Shown piece by piece: positions 26,794 through 37,150 of a DNA stretch of 64,000 bases. Position numbers and translations under genes: made by a program. The notes beneath the pieces were generated by a model that saw only the letters and a list, made by a program, of their open reading frames with translations, searched no databases and was not told where the DNA came from. The stretch is from Novispirillum itersonii subsp. itersonii ATCC 12639 (lineage in GTDB: Bacteria > Pseudomonadota > Alphaproteobacteria > Rhodospirillales > Rhodospirillaceae), in assembly GCF_000381985.1 (NCBI RefSeq), contig NZ_KB907344.1, forward strand, positions 62,001 to 126,000, written 5' to 3'. Every line of letters starts with the position of its first letter. Position 1 is the stretch's first letter.

Positions 26794-27101
26794 TCCGCCG
26801 CTTCTTTCCGGCTGCCCTGCTGCTGCTGGCTGCCGCCTGCTCTAACCCGGAAGAGCAGGTCCGGGCGGTTGACTCCCGTCCGGGCCTGACCGTTGCCAAC
26901 GCCCCTGCTTTTTCTGACCTGCTGGTCGATGGGATCGTGGTCGGCAAGGCCAACGACTTTGTCACCCGGGCCAGTCTGGTGGAACCGGGCCGCCATGTGA
27001 TCAGCATCCGTGCGGAAAATGGCGCGGTTGTCCATCAGGAAACCATTTTTGTCAGCGGCGCGATGATCCGGCGGATCTCGCTGCCGGTGCCCGTGCAATA
27101 A
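26790..27101 (+). CDS. Small lipoprotein of unknown family
   Basis: 103-residue protein with a signal peptide and lipobox LAAAC (Cys17). The rest resembles a small beta-rich domain: a strand around residue 38-60 (SDLLVDGIVVGKAND), RHVISIRAENGAVVHQETIFVSGAMIRRISLPV. Its ATG overlaps the CsgG stop by 4 bases, so it is translationally coupled. I do not recognise the family; the VDG...G...PGRHVISI pattern recalls PEGA-type surface domains. It looks like an additional member in the known CsgG-DUF4810-DUF799 set. Confidence 0.8.
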   Translation: MIRRFFPAALLLLAAACSNPEEQVRAVDSRPGLTVANAPAFSDLLVDGIVVGKANDFVTRASLVEPGRHVISIRAENGAVVHQETIFVSGAMIRRISLPVPVQ

Positions 27102-27116
27102 AAGGGGGAACGAAAC

Positions 27117-27533
27117 ATGCCGCACCTCCGTTCCCTGCTGCCGTCCGGCCTGACGGTTGCCGCCGCGCTGCTGCTGGCTGGCTGCGTCCAGCAGCAGCAG
27201 ATGTACACATGGGGGGGCTATGACGCCTCCATGTACCAATACGCCAAAGACACCACCAAACAGAGCGAGTTCCGCGAAACACTGGCCAACATCATCGCTG
27301 CCAGCAAATCTGCGGGAACACCGGTTCCGCCGGGTATCCACGCCGAATACGGATATCAGCTGCTGGAAATGGGCAAGCCTGACGAGGCCGTCGCCGCTTT
27401 TAACGCCGAAAAAGCGGCATGGCCGGAATCCACCCAGTTCATGGAGTCGATGATCGCCTATGCCCGGGCCGGACGGGGGCAGAAGCCGACCGCCGCCCAG
27501 ACATCGCAGATCCCGCAGGAGACCCCGAAATGA
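27117..27533 (+). CDS. DUF4810 family lipoprotein
   Basis: 138 residues: signal peptide with lipobox LLAGC (Cys23), then the DUF4810 start QMYTWGGYDASMYQYAKD and the helical tail YGYQLLEMGKPDEAVAAFNAEKAAWPES, which reads like a single TPR. Family function is unknown; it nearly always accompanies CsgG-like and DUF799 lipoproteins. It starts 15 bases after the small lipoprotein gene and its stop overlaps the next ATG by 4 bases. Confidence 0.88.
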   Translation: MPHLRSLLPSGLTVAAALLLAGCVQQQQMYTWGGYDASMYQYAKDTTKQSEFRETLANIIAASKSAGTPVPPGIHAEYGYQLLEMGKPDEAVAAFNAEKAAWPESTQFMESMIAYARAGRGQKPTAAQTSQIPQETPK

Positions 27534-28336
27534 TCTTCCGCCTGATGCCGCTGCGGCAACTGGCCGTCCGTCTGGGACTGGCCATCGCCCTGCCCCTGCT
27601 GGTCAGCGCCTGTGCCGTCCCGCCGGAAACCAAAGATTACAGCCGCTTCCGCGAAGCCGCCCCCCGCAGCATCGCTGTGGTCCCGGCGGTCAATAAAAGT
27701 CTGGAGGTCACCGCCCCCGACTATTACCTGTCCACCATCTCCATCCCGCTGGCAGAGCGGGGCTATTATGTCTTCCCGGTTCATCTGATGAAGCGGGTGA
27801 TGGAAGATGACGGCCTGTCTGATGCCGACATGGTCCATGCTGCCCCGGTGGAGCGGGTGGCAGAGATGTTCGGCGCCGATGCGGTGCTGTATGTGACCAT
27901 TCAGGAATGGCAGTCAACCTATGCGGTTCTGGCCACGGAAACCCGGGTCACCATTGACTATGCCCTGAAACACGGTGAAACCGGCGAGACACTGTGGTCA
28001 GAAACCCAGACCATGATCTACGCCCCCAAATCCGGCGGGGGCGGACTGGCCGGTCTTCTCGCCGATGCGATCGTCGCCGCGATCGAAAGGGCCGCGCCCA
28101 ACTACATTCCGCTGGCACATCAGGCTAACGCCTTCGCGGTTTATACGCCCGGCCGGGGCCTGCCCGCAGGGCCATATGCCGCAAATTACAACAAAGACGG
28201 CGATATGTTCCCGTCCCGCCCGGCCACAGAGAAAAAGGCCGAAGACGCCAAACCGGACACAAAAAAGAACGACGGCACCAAAGCCGAAGACAACAAGACG
28301 GACGGAAAACAGGGGGCAGCACCCCCGACATCCTGA
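27530..28336 (+). CDS. DUF799 (GNA1162-like) lipoprotein
   Basis: 268 residues: signal peptide with lipobox VSAC, then the DUF799 domain (SIAVVPAVNKSLEVTAPDYYLSTISIPLAERGYYVFPVHLMKRVME, FGADAVLYVTIQEW). A low-complexity Lys/Asp/Thr-rich tail covers the last 50 residues and is not typical of the family. The neisserial homologue GNA1162 is a structurally studied surface antigen with a TolB-like N-terminal fold. Its ATG overlaps the DUF4810 stop, so it is the last gene of the four-lipoprotein operon. Confidence 0.88.
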   Translation: MIFRLMPLRQLAVRLGLAIALPLLVSACAVPPETKDYSRFREAAPRSIAVVPAVNKSLEVTAPDYYLSTISIPLAERGYYVFPVHLMKRVMEDDGLSDADMVHAAPVERVAEMFGADAVLYVTIQEWQSTYAVLATETRVTIDYALKHGETGETLWSETQTMIYAPKSGGGGLAGLLADAIVAAIERAAPNYIPLAHQANAFAVYTPGRGLPAGPYAANYNKDGDMFPSRPATEKKAEDAKPDTKKNDGTKAEDNKTDGKQGAAPPTS

Positions 28337-28366
28337 CCACCTGACCAGCCGCCAGACAGCCCTGAT

Positions 28367-28396
28367 GACAGGCCACCCTCAACCGGGTGGCCTGTC
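28367..28396. terminator. Perfect hairpin between convergent genes
   Basis: GACAGGCCACCC / GGGTGGCCTGTC, 12 base pairs with a 6-base loop, between the lipoprotein operon and the CbiX-like gene. No T-run follows on either strand, so its terminator role is plausible but unproven. Confidence 0.6.
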
Positions 28397-28409
28397 TCAT
28401 ATCCGCCCC

Positions 28410-29300
28410 CTATCGCGTCAGGTGCGGCAGAGCCATGTCTTCAATAATATCAATGAGATCAGGGGAACTGCCAATCCCTCGCCAATACCAGACCTGCCGG
28501 TCGCCGCAGGCAACCGGCCCGGTCAGATCCGGGGCAGACGGGGCAACATCTTCTGCCGTCAGGCCAAACTGGGGCGGCACATCGTCACTGCCATGCATGC
28601 CTTCGGCGATCAGCATCGGGATGGCAATCACCACCGGCGCCGGAGTCAGGCTGCGCCAGTCGGTCACCAAGGGTGCCTCTTCGATAAAACAGGCATGCAC
28701 ACGCGGGCCATGCACCGCCGCTGCCAGCCGCTCCGCCAGCTGGGTAATCGTCACCGACGATCCGCCGGGACGGCGGGATCCATGCCCGATCACAATCACC
28801 GCGACCTGATCCGCAGGCCAGCCCGCCTCACGGATCCGGGCCAATGCCGCCTCAATCCGGCGGACCATAATCTGTTCGATCAAAGGATGTGCCCCGACCG
28901 CCCCGGTCAGAATCACCTGTCCGGGATAGGTTGCCGCCGCCAGTTCAGCCGGTATTTTTTCCCGGGTGAAAATGCCGTCAGAGGCAAAATTGGGGACCAC
29001 GATCACCCGGGATGCCGTCAGCTGGCCCAGCGCCTCGCGGATGGACGGCGGCTCTTTCCAGAACGCCACCGCCACCTGAGACCACGGGCCCCGCTGGCGC
29101 AGACGTTCGGCCAGCGCCAGCGTCGGCAGGCGGGCGCGGTCAGTTCTGGCCGATCCATGCCCGATCAACAGCAGGGCCGGACCGTCATCGGCCATCGGCA
29201 GCGGCCCATGCACCCGGTGGTCCACCCCGTCCCGGCCCGGCACCGGGGCCGGACCGGCCACAGAAGAAGCAGGGGACTCAGGGATGTGGGGCATCGCCAT
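28410..29300 (-). CDS. CbiX/SirB-type chelatase family protein
   Basis: 296 residues with two tandem CbiX-type halves, each starting LLLIGHGSAR (about residue 44) and VIVIGHGSRR (about 171). Class II chelatases of this family insert Co2+ or Fe2+ into sirohydrochlorin for cobalamin or siroheme. The His of each GHGS is the candidate metal ligand. The first 35 residues are Pro/Gly-rich and may be leader, since an ATG at residue 36 is also possible. GGAGA precedes the ATG at 29300. No cobalamin or siroheme gene adjoins it. Confidence 0.82.
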   Translation of the reverse strand: MAMPHIPESPASSVAGPAPVPGRDGVDHRVHGPLPMADDGPALLLIGHGSARTDRARLPTLALAERLRQRGPWSQVAVAFWKEPPSIREALGQLTASRVIVVPNFASDGIFTREKIPAELAAATYPGQVILTGAVGAHPLIEQIMVRRIEAALARIREAGWPADQVAVIVIGHGSRRPGGSSVTITQLAERLAAAVHGPRVHACFIEEAPLVTDWRSLTPAPVVIAIPMLIAEGMHGSDDVPPQFGLTAEDVAPSAPDLTGPVACGDRQVWYWRGIGSSPDLIDIIEDMALPHLTR

Positions 29301-29305
29301 TCTCC

Positions 29306-29329
29306 GGGACGGGGGACGGGGGACGGGGG
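29306..29329 (+). repeat. G-quadruplex-type G-run repeat
   Basis: Four G-tracts (3, 5, 5 and 5 G) each separated by AC, directly upstream of the CbiX-like start codon. It fits the G3+N1-7 four-tract rule on the plus strand; the mRNA of the minus-strand gene would carry the C-rich complement. Confidence 0.7.
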
Positions 29330-29551
29330 CATTCCCTGTTCACTGTAACAGATCATACCCGGCAGATCACGGGATGCACCTGCGGTGCGCAATCCCCGGT
29401 GTCAAGCCCGGGATGAGCGGGGGGTAATGAATAATCGGTATATCTTGTTGCCTTGGAAAAAGTGTCCCAATAGTTAAGCCACCGTGCGGCTGAGGGGCGT
29501 CAGTCGCGCAGAACCCCTGGGGCGGTCGGGACAATCCAGGACAAGACGACA

Positions 29552-31510
29552 ATGTTACTAAAACGGGCAAAAATAGAATTTCAACTCTCTTTGATTGTTA
29601 TCGTGATGATCCTCGGCTTCCTGCCGGTGTGGGGGGTGTCGCAGTGGCAGGACACCACCAGTAACGCGGCAGTTGCCCTGAAAGACCGTGCCAGTGGCAT
29701 TCAGGCAACGCTGGAAGAGATCCACCTCCAGTTCATCACCGCCCGGATCCATGAAAAGGAATTTCTGCTGCGCCCGGCGGCTGCGACAGCCGACCGTCAT
29801 GCCGCCAGCATGGCCGGGCTTGCGGCCACCCTGACCCGCCTGCAGGAGCAGCTGGCCGACCATGACCGGCCGCAGGCTGAAGAAATCAAAGCCCTGACCC
29901 GGCGCTACGACGACACCTTCCGGGCCCTTGTCAGCAACTGGAAAGAACTGGGCCTGACCGATTCGGACGGACTGCGCGGGACCCTGCGCAATGCCGTCGC
30001 CGTGGTGCAGGGCATCGTCAAGGCCCAGCAGGAAGCCCGGATCGAAGCTATGTTCCTGACCATGCGGGTGCTGGAACGCGACTTCATGCTGTCCCCGCGC
30101 GAACAGGATATGGAGCGCCTGCCCAAAATAGGCGACCGCCTGACAGCCGCCGTCGAGGCGTCAGAGCTTTCCGCAGCGGACAAAGACAGCATCCGCCAGT
30201 ACATGGGCGAATATAAAAAAGCCTTTCAGCGCTATGCCGAGGTCCGGATGGCAATGCCTGCCCGCACCGAGGCCCTGTCCCTGCTGTTCGCGCAGACAGA
30301 ACCGCTGCTGACCGCCCTGCAGGACACCGCCACCCGCGATCTGGCAGCCGCCGATGACAACATGCGCAGCGTGCGGATAACGGCGGCCCGGGTGACCAAT
30401 GGGGTGCTGGCCGCGGTGCTGGTGGTCATGATTGCCGTGGTGGTGGTGATTGCCCTTGGCCTGACCCGCCCGCTGGCGGCAATGACCCGCACCATGCAGC
30501 AACTGGCCGACGGCAACCTGCGGGTCACCATTCCGGCACAGGGCTGGAAAAATGCCATCGGTCAGATGGCCGCCACCGTTGCCGTATTCAAAACCAATGC
30601 CGAAACGGTGGAACGCCTGAACCGGGAAGCCGAAGCCGCACGGGAAAAAGCGGCTGCCGACCGGACGGCCATGATGAACAGACTTGCCGAAGACTTTGAG
30701 CAGGCAACCGGCGCCGTGACCGAAGCCCTGGTCGAGGTCTCCGCCGCACTGGACCGGCAGGTCGGCGGCGTTGCCCGTGACGCGCGCGAGGTTCTGGGCA
30801 AGGCCGGGGCCTCTGCCGCTTCAGCCGATACCGCCACCACCAATGTCGAAGCCGTTGCCGCCGCCGCCGAGGAGCTGTCGGCGGCCATCGGGGAGATCTC
30901 CGGGCAGGTTGAACGGTCAGCCCGGCTGTCCCGCCAGACCGCCGAAGTCACCCGGGACACCCTGCAACGGGTGGATAGCCTGTCACAGGCCGCCGGGCGG
31001 ATCGGGGAAGTGGTGTCGCTGATCACCGCCATCGCCGACCAGACCAACCTGCTGGCCCTGAATGCCACCATCGAGGCCGCCCGTGCCGGAGATGCTGGCA
31101 AAGGCTTCGCCGTGGTCGCCAACGAAGTGAAGACGCTGGCTGGCCAGACAGCCCGCGCCACCGAGGACATTGCCCGGCAAGTCAATGCCGTTCAGGCCGC
31201 AACGGCAGATGCCTCCGGGGCTATCTCGGCGATCGCCGGGAACATTCACCGCATCGACGAGAACATGGCGGCCATTGCCGCCTCCGTCGAACAGCAGGGG
31301 GCGGCAACACAGGAGATTGCCCGCAACGTCCACCATGCCGCAGAAGCAACCCGTGGGGTTTCCAACGCCGTCAACGACGTGGCGGTTCTGGCCAATACCA
31401 CCAGTGACGCCACCGGCAGCCTGAACCAGTCCATCAGCGACCTGCGCCGCCGGACCAGCGATCTGCAGGACCGGATCGGGGCCTTCCTCCGGTCCGTGCG
31501 CTCAGCCTGA
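29552..31510 (+). CDS. Methyl-accepting chemotaxis protein with long helical periplasmic domain
   Basis: 652-residue chemoreceptor. TM1 is at residues 11-30, a roughly 250-residue all-helical periplasmic region follows (paired four-helix modules, like the HBM type), then TM2 (about 283-311), HAMP (about 312-365) and the signalling hairpin ([33 protein letters not shown]). HBM sensors known elsewhere bind organic acids or polyamines; the ligand here is unknown. The first codons are AT-rich (ATGTTACTAAAACGG). Single gene, convergent with the glycosidase gene. Confidence 0.92.
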   Translation: MLLKRAKIEFQLSLIVIVMILGFLPVWGVSQWQDTTSNAAVALKDRASGIQATLEEIHLQFITARIHEKEFLLRPAAATADRHAASMAGLAATLTRLQEQLADHDRPQAEEIKALTRRYDDTFRALVSNWKELGLTDSDGLRGTLRNAVAVVQGIVKAQQEARIEAMFLTMRVLERDFMLSPREQDMERLPKIGDRLTAAVEASELSAADKDSIRQYMGEYKKAFQRYAEVRMAMPARTEALSLLFAQTEPLLTALQDTATRDLAAADDNMRSVRITAARVTNGVLAAVLVVMIAVVVVIALGLTRPLAAMTRTMQQLADGNLRVTIPAQGWKNAIGQMAATVAVFKTNAETVERLNREAEAAREKAAADRTAMMNRLAEDFEQATGAVTEALVEVSAALDRQVGGVARDAREVLGKAGASAASADTATTNVEAVAAAAEELSAAIGEISGQVERSARLSRQTAEVTRDTLQRVDSLSQAAGRIGEVVSLITAIADQTNLLALNATIEAARAGDAGKGFAVVANEVKTLAGQTARATEDIARQVNAVQAATADASGAISAIAGNIHRIDENMAAIAASVEQQGAATQEIARNVHHAAEATRGVSNAVNDVAVLANTTSDATGSLNQSISDLRRRTSDLQDRIGAFLRSVRSA

Positions 31511-31527
31511 TCCTGCGCCCCCCCGCA

Positions 31528-31566
31528 CAGATCAGTGGGCCAGATCAGTGGACCAGATCAGCGGAC
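31528..31566. repeat. 13-bp direct repeat, three copies
   Basis: CAGATCAGTGGGC, CAGATCAGTGGAC, CAGATCAGCGGAC in uninterrupted tandem. The third copy contains the stop codon of the minus-strand glycosidase gene. Confidence 0.9.
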
Positions 31567-32862
31567 CAGAAACGGCAGATTGGCCGTCGCCGCCTTCCCG
31601 GTGGAATTGCGGACCGTGGCAAACAGACGGTAGGCCCCCGGGGCCTGCGGGGCCCGGAAACGGATGATCGCCGGGCCCTGTTCCAGCACCGTTACCGCCA
31701 CCGGCGGCGGCACGGCTTCGGCATCCCCGCCTTTCCGCAGATCCGTGGCTTCCTGCCGGACCTCCCACACGGTGGTCAGGGTTTGCCCCTGCGGATCGGT
31801 GACCGCCAGCGTCGAAGACACCTCTGCCCCCGGCGCAAAGACATCGGCATTGATTCCCACCCCGGTCAGGTCCGGGGCCGGGGCAGCAGGTGGCTGCCCC
31901 CCGTCCATCACCTGCCATTCGCGGCTCAGGGCATCGGTCATCGCCGTCAGGCCACCATCCGGCATCAGCAGGCTGTGCCATGTGGCGGTCTGTTCCTGCT
32001 TTTCCCCCCACAGGAAGGGGAAAACCCCGACAATCTGCGCCTGCTGCCGCAGCCACGGCAGGGCTTCAGCAAAAAAATCAGCCTTCTGGCGGCTGGTCAG
32101 CTCCACCGGGGCCCCCCACGGCTTGCGCCCGGCCTGCCACTGGCCCAGCGGCCCCAGCTCGGCAATCACCACCGGCTTGCGGATTCCCGCTTCCGTCAGG
32201 CGGTCCGGCAAATCGCGGTATGCCCCGGCATAGATATTGATCCCCAGCAGATCAACCGACCGGCAACACCCGGCCAGCAGCTTCAGCCGGTCCATACCGG
32301 TATCAGCCACCACCATCAGCGTCGGATGGTCGGGGTCTTCCTGCTTGACCAGCTCCGCCATCCGGTCCACCAGTGCCCACACCGGGCCGGGGTCAGCCAC
32401 CTCTGTCTCAACTTCGTTGCCGACACCCCAGGCCAGCAGGGCCGGATGCGCCTTATGGGTCCGCACAAACGCCCGCAGGCGTTGTTCCTGCTCCGCCACG
32501 GCCCTGGAGTCGCTCATATCGAAACCATGGCGCGGATGGGCCATCCACAGGCCCATCACCACCTTCAGGCCCAAAGCGTCCGCCGCATCCAGCACCCAGA
32601 CATCCGCCTCGCGGTAAACCCGCACCACCTTCACCCCGGCGGCGGCGGCGGCAATCAGATCGGCCCGGGTCCCTTCAAAGGCGACTCCGGCATGCATCAT
32701 CCGCTTGGCGATCAGCCGGAAAGCCGGGGAGACCGAGTCGACACTGACATCCCCCCGCTTCAATGGCTCTTCCGCCCCTGCCGGTCCCGCCGATAACAGC
32801 AGGCAGGACAGAAAAGCGGCGGACAGACGGCGCGGCAGCAGGCCAGAACGGCGGTCGGGCAT
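31558..32862 (-). CDS. Secreted TIM-barrel glycoside hydrolase (GH2-like catalytic domain)
   Basis: 434 residues. A signal peptide (to about AGPAGAEE, residue 30) leads into a (beta/alpha)8 barrel. The acid/base pair position is GVGNEVETEV and the nucleophile is VVIAELGPLG, a spacing typical of clan A glycosidases, and NIYAGAYRD lies between. The last 110 residues are an Ig-like beta domain. The substrate cannot be told; similar proteins occur with exopolysaccharide genes. The start at 32862 gives a proper signal peptide; a longer frame adds 14 unlikely residues. It diverges from iscR. Confidence 0.8.
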   Translation of the reverse strand: MPDRRSGLLPRRLSAAFLSCLLLSAGPAGAEEPLKRGDVSVDSVSPAFRLIAKRMMHAGVAFEGTRADLIAAAAAGVKVVRVYREADVWVLDAADALGLKVVMGLWMAHPRHGFDMSDSRAVAEQEQRLRAFVRTHKAHPALLAWGVGNEVETEVADPGPVWALVDRMAELVKQEDPDHPTLMVVADTGMDRLKLLAGCCRSVDLLGINIYAGAYRDLPDRLTEAGIRKPVVIAELGPLGQWQAGRKPWGAPVELTSRQKADFFAEALPWLRQQAQIVGVFPFLWGEKQEQTATWHSLLMPDGGLTAMTDALSREWQVMDGGQPPAAPAPDLTGVGINADVFAPGAEVSSTLAVTDPQGQTLTTVWEVRQEATDLRKGGDAEAVPPPVAVTVLEQGPAIIRFRAPQAPGAYRLFATVRNSTGKAATANLPFLVR

Positions 32863-32924
32863 GGAGATATTCCAAATTTGCAGGGCCCCATCCACACAGC
32901 ACATGGGACGCCAAGGATTGCAGC

Positions 32925-32953
32925 TTGAAACAGGACCATTTCGGTCTTATTAA
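32925..32953 (+). promoter_or_regulatory. Sigma-70-type promoter of the iscR-suf operon
   Basis: TTGAAA at 32925-32930, a 17-base spacer and TATTAA at 32948-32953. The predicted transcription start (about 32960) lies about 100 bases before the iscR ATG. Confidence 0.6.
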
Positions 32954-32958
32954 AAAGG

Positions 32959-32973
32959 GTACCGAATTGGTAC
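32959..32973. promoter_or_regulatory. Candidate IscR-type operator over the suf transcription start
   Basis: GTACC-GAATT-GGTAC, an inverted repeat of 5-base arms with a 5-base spacer, 6 bases after the -10. The right flank (TACGGTAT) also resembles the distal part of type 1 Isc boxes. Position predicts repression; binding is not shown. Confidence 0.5.
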
Positions 32974-33058
32974 GGTATTCCGCACCGGACGCCCTGTCCA
33001 GCCGCAGCATCACTGCTGCGCCCTGAAACAGGGGCACCCGGGCTTACAGGTAAGGTCA

Positions 33059-33514
33059 ATGTTCCGCATCAACAAGCTCACCGACTACGCAGTCGTTCTT
33101 CTGGTCGACATGGCCCGCCACGGCGGCCAGCGGTCTGCCCAGCAGATTGCGGCTGACACCGGGGTGCCGATGCCCACCGTCGCCAAGGTGCTGAAGCTGC
33201 TGGCCCGTGACGGGCTGGTGGTCTCCACCCGTGGGGCAGGCGGCGGTTACGGGCTTGGCCGTGATGCGCTGCAGATCACCGTTGCCGATATGATTCAGGC
33301 AGTGGAGGGGCCGATCGCCCTGACATCCTGCGTCGAGTCGGCGGAAGATGACTGCGGCATTGAAAGCCTGTGCCCGATGCACGGCCACTGGAACCGGGTG
33401 AACCGGGCGGTCCACGCCGCTCTGTCCAGCGTCACGCTGGCGGAGATGGTCCGTGATCCGCTGCCGTTCCGCCCGCCGGTGACCGCCCCGGCCACCCCGC
33501 CGGTCCCGGCATGA
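33059..33514 (+). CDS. iscR: Rrf2 family Fe-S cluster regulator (IscR/SUF regulator)
   Basis: 151 residues: winged helix-turn-helix (SAQQIAADTGVPMPTVAKVLKLLARDGLV, residues 26-54), wing (GAGGGYGLGR), then the cluster-binding loop with Cys91, Cys99, Cys105 and His108. IscR uses three Cys and one His to hold a 2Fe-2S cluster that tunes DNA binding to Fe-S demand. The first gap here is seven residues, not the five of E. coli IscR, as in the SUF-associated subgroup. First gene of the suf operon; likely autoregulates through the palindrome at 32959. Confidence 0.92.
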   Translation: MFRINKLTDYAVVLLVDMARHGGQRSAQQIAADTGVPMPTVAKVLKLLARDGLVVSTRGAGGGYGLGRDALQITVADMIQAVEGPIALTSCVESAEDDCGIESLCPMHGHWNRVNRAVHAALSSVTLAEMVRDPLPFRPPVTAPATPPVPA

Positions 33515-33570
33515 CACACCGCACCCGTTCGCAAAAAAACGAGAGAGCACGGTAAAAAGGAACCCTTCCG

Positions 33571-35019
<1,449 letters not shown>

Positions 35020-35071
35020 GGCCCCCGCCCGCTGACCGCCTGCCGCACCGAATAAAAAAGAGAGAGTTCCC

Positions 35072-35827
35072 ATGGCCCTGATTGAAATCCGCAATCTGCA
35101 TGCGTCCGTCGAAGGCAAGGACATCCTGAAGGGGGTCGATCTGGTGATCGAGCCGGGTAAGGTTCACGCCCTGATGGGGCCGAACGGCACCGGCAAGTCC
35201 ACCCTGTCCAACATCATTGCCGGGCGTGACGGCTACACCATCACCGAAGGCGATATCCTGCTGAACGGCCAGAGCCTGCTGGAGATGGAACCGCAGGACC
35301 GGGCACTGGCCGGGATTTTCCTGTCGTTCCAGTATCCGGTGGAAATCCCCGGGGTCGCCACCTCGACCTTCCTGAAGGCGGCGATCAACGCCCGCCGCAA
35401 GGCCGCCGGGGACGGCGAAATCGACGCCATGGAATTTCTGAAGCTGGTCAAGGCCAAGGCCAAGGAACTCGGCGTGCGCGATGACATGCTGAAGCGCCCG
35501 GTCAACGTTGGCTTCTCCGGCGGGGAAAAGAAGCGTGCCGAAGTGCTGCAAATGGCCCTGCTGAACCCGCGCTTCGCCATCCTCGACGAGACCGACTCCG
35601 GCCTCGACATCGACGCCCTGAAGGTGGTTGCCGATGGCGTCAACGCCCTGCGCAGCCCGGACCGGTCCTTCCTTGTCATCACCCACTACCAGCGCCTGCT
35701 GTCCTACATTGTCCCCGATGTGGTGCATGTCTTCGCCGGGGGCCGGATTGTCCGCACCGGCGGGCCGGAGCTGGCCCAGGAACTGGAAGCCAAGGGTTAC
35801 GCCGATTATACCGGCGCTGCGGCGTAA
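35072..35827 (+). CDS. sufC: Fe-S assembly ATPase SufC
   Basis: 251-residue ABC-type ATPase. Walker A GPNGTGKST, signature FSGGEKKR, Walker B AILDETDSGLDIDAL and switch His (ITHYQR) are intact. SufC binds SufB and SufD and drives the structural change needed for cluster formation. Usual length; GAGAGAG precedes the ATG. Third gene of the operon. Confidence 0.97.
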   Translation: MALIEIRNLHASVEGKDILKGVDLVIEPGKVHALMGPNGTGKSTLSNIIAGRDGYTITEGDILLNGQSLLEMEPQDRALAGIFLSFQYPVEIPGVATSTFLKAAINARRKAAGDGEIDAMEFLKLVKAKAKELGVRDDMLKRPVNVGFSGGEKKRAEVLQMALLNPRFAILDETDSGLDIDALKVVADGVNALRSPDRSFLVITHYQRLLSYIVPDVVHVFAGGRIVRTGGPELAQELEAKGYADYTGAAA

Positions 35828-35839
35828 GGAGGGACTCCG

Positions 35840-37150
35840 ATGACCGCACTTTCCCTCGTCACCGTCACGGAAGCGGCACAGGCCGCCACCCCGCTGACGG
35901 ATGCCGCCCTGACCGCCCTGCGGAACGAAGGCCTGACCGCCTTCACCGCCCACGGTCTGCCGACCCGCACTCATGAACGCTGGAAGTACACCCGGGTCAG
36001 CCCGCTGGCAGAGGTGTCCTTCATTGCCGCCCCCGCTACCGGAGATGCTGACGTCGTCAGGACTGCCGAAGGGCAGGCGCTGGACGTGCCCGGAGCCCTG
36101 CGCCTTGTGCTGGTCAACGGACGGCTGCGGACCGATCTGTCCGATGCCGCGGCCCTGACACAGGCCGGGATCAGCGTACAGACCCTGTCTGATGCCATCG
36201 CCGCCGATGCCGCCGCTGTCCGCTCCGGTCTGGGGCAGGCGCTGGCACTGGCCGACAATCCGTTCGTCGCCCTCAACACCGCCGCCCTGTCGGACGGTCT
36301 GGTGATCCGGGTTGCGGCCACCACACAGGCCAGCACCCCGCTGCATCTGCTGTGGATCACCGCCCCCACCGCCGGGGCCGCGGTTCTGGTGCAGCCGCGC
36401 CTGCTGGTCGAGATTGGCCGGGGCGCGGCCCTGACCCTGATCGAAAGCCAGACCGGCCGTGACGGTGACAGCCTGACCAACCGCGTCAGCGACATCACTC
36501 TGGCCGATGATGCCCGGCTGACCCACATCAGCCTGCACAATGACAGCCGTCAGGCCCGCCTGCTGACCGCCCTGCAGGCGCGGATCCAGCGCGGCGCGGT
36601 GTATGACGGCTTCGCCCTGACCCTTGGCGGGGCGCTGGTGCGCGCCGACCTGCGGGTGGAACTGCTTGGCCCCGGTGCCGAGGCCCGTCTGAACGGGGCC
36701 TACGCGGCCGGAACCGGCCAGCATGTCGACACCACCAGCTTCATTGACCATGCCGCCCCCCACTGCACCTCTGCCCAGACCCTGAAAGGGGTTCTTGATG
36801 GCACCGGGCGCGGGGTGTTTCAGGGCCGGGTCAATGTCCGGCGTGTGGCCCAGAAGACCGACGGCCATCAGCTTCATAAAGCGCTGCTGCTGTCACGCGG
36901 GGCGGAAGTGGACACCAAGCCGGAACTGACCATCTTCGCCGATGACGTTAAGTGCAGCCATGGCGCCGCCACCGGGGAGCTGGACGAAGACGCCCTGTTC
37001 TACCTGCGGGCCCGTGGTCTGGATGCCGACACCGCCCGGTCACTGCTGATCGAGGGCTTTCTTGACGACGTGGTCGAACTGGTCGCCGACGAACCCCTGC
37101 GGGACGCCCTGACCGCCAAGATCCACCAGTGGCTGGAGTCCCGGTCATGA
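35840..37150 (+). CDS. sufD: Fe-S assembly protein SufD
   Basis: 436-residue partner of SufB in the SufBC2D scaffold. N-terminal helical part with THERWKYTRVSPLAE, then a beta-helix ending in the family's C-terminal signature (KTDGHQLHKALLLSRGAEVDTKPELTIFADDVKCSHGAATGELDEDALFYLRARG). The His in KCSHGA matches the residue implicated in iron entry. Its TGA overlaps the sufS ATG by 4 bases. Confidence 0.95.
   Translation: MTALSLVTVTEAAQAATPLTDAALTALRNEGLTAFTAHGLPTRTHERWKYTRVSPLAEVSFIAAPATGDADVVRTAEGQALDVPGALRLVLVNGRLRTDLSDAAALTQAGISVQTLSDAIAADAAAVRSGLGQALALADNPFVALNTAALSDGLVIRVAATTQASTPLHLLWITAPTAGAAVLVQPRLLVEIGRGAALTLIESQTGRDGDSLTNRVSDITLADDARLTHISLHNDSRQARLLTALQARIQRGAVYDGFALTLGGALVRADLRVELLGPGAEARLNGAYAAGTGQHVDTTSFIDHAAPHCTSAQTLKGVLDGTGRGVFQGRVNVRRVAQKTDGHQLHKALLLSRGAEVDTKPELTIFADDVKCSHGAATGELDEDALFYLRARGLDADTARSLLIEGFLDDVVELVADEPLRDALTAKIHQWLESRS

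Noticed and set aside
29430-29500. Sigma-54 or sigma-28 promoter for the 652-residue chemoreceptor
   Set aside because: TTGGAAAAAGTGTCC resembles a -24 element only loosely and has no GC at the right distance; no GCCGATAA-type -10 is present.
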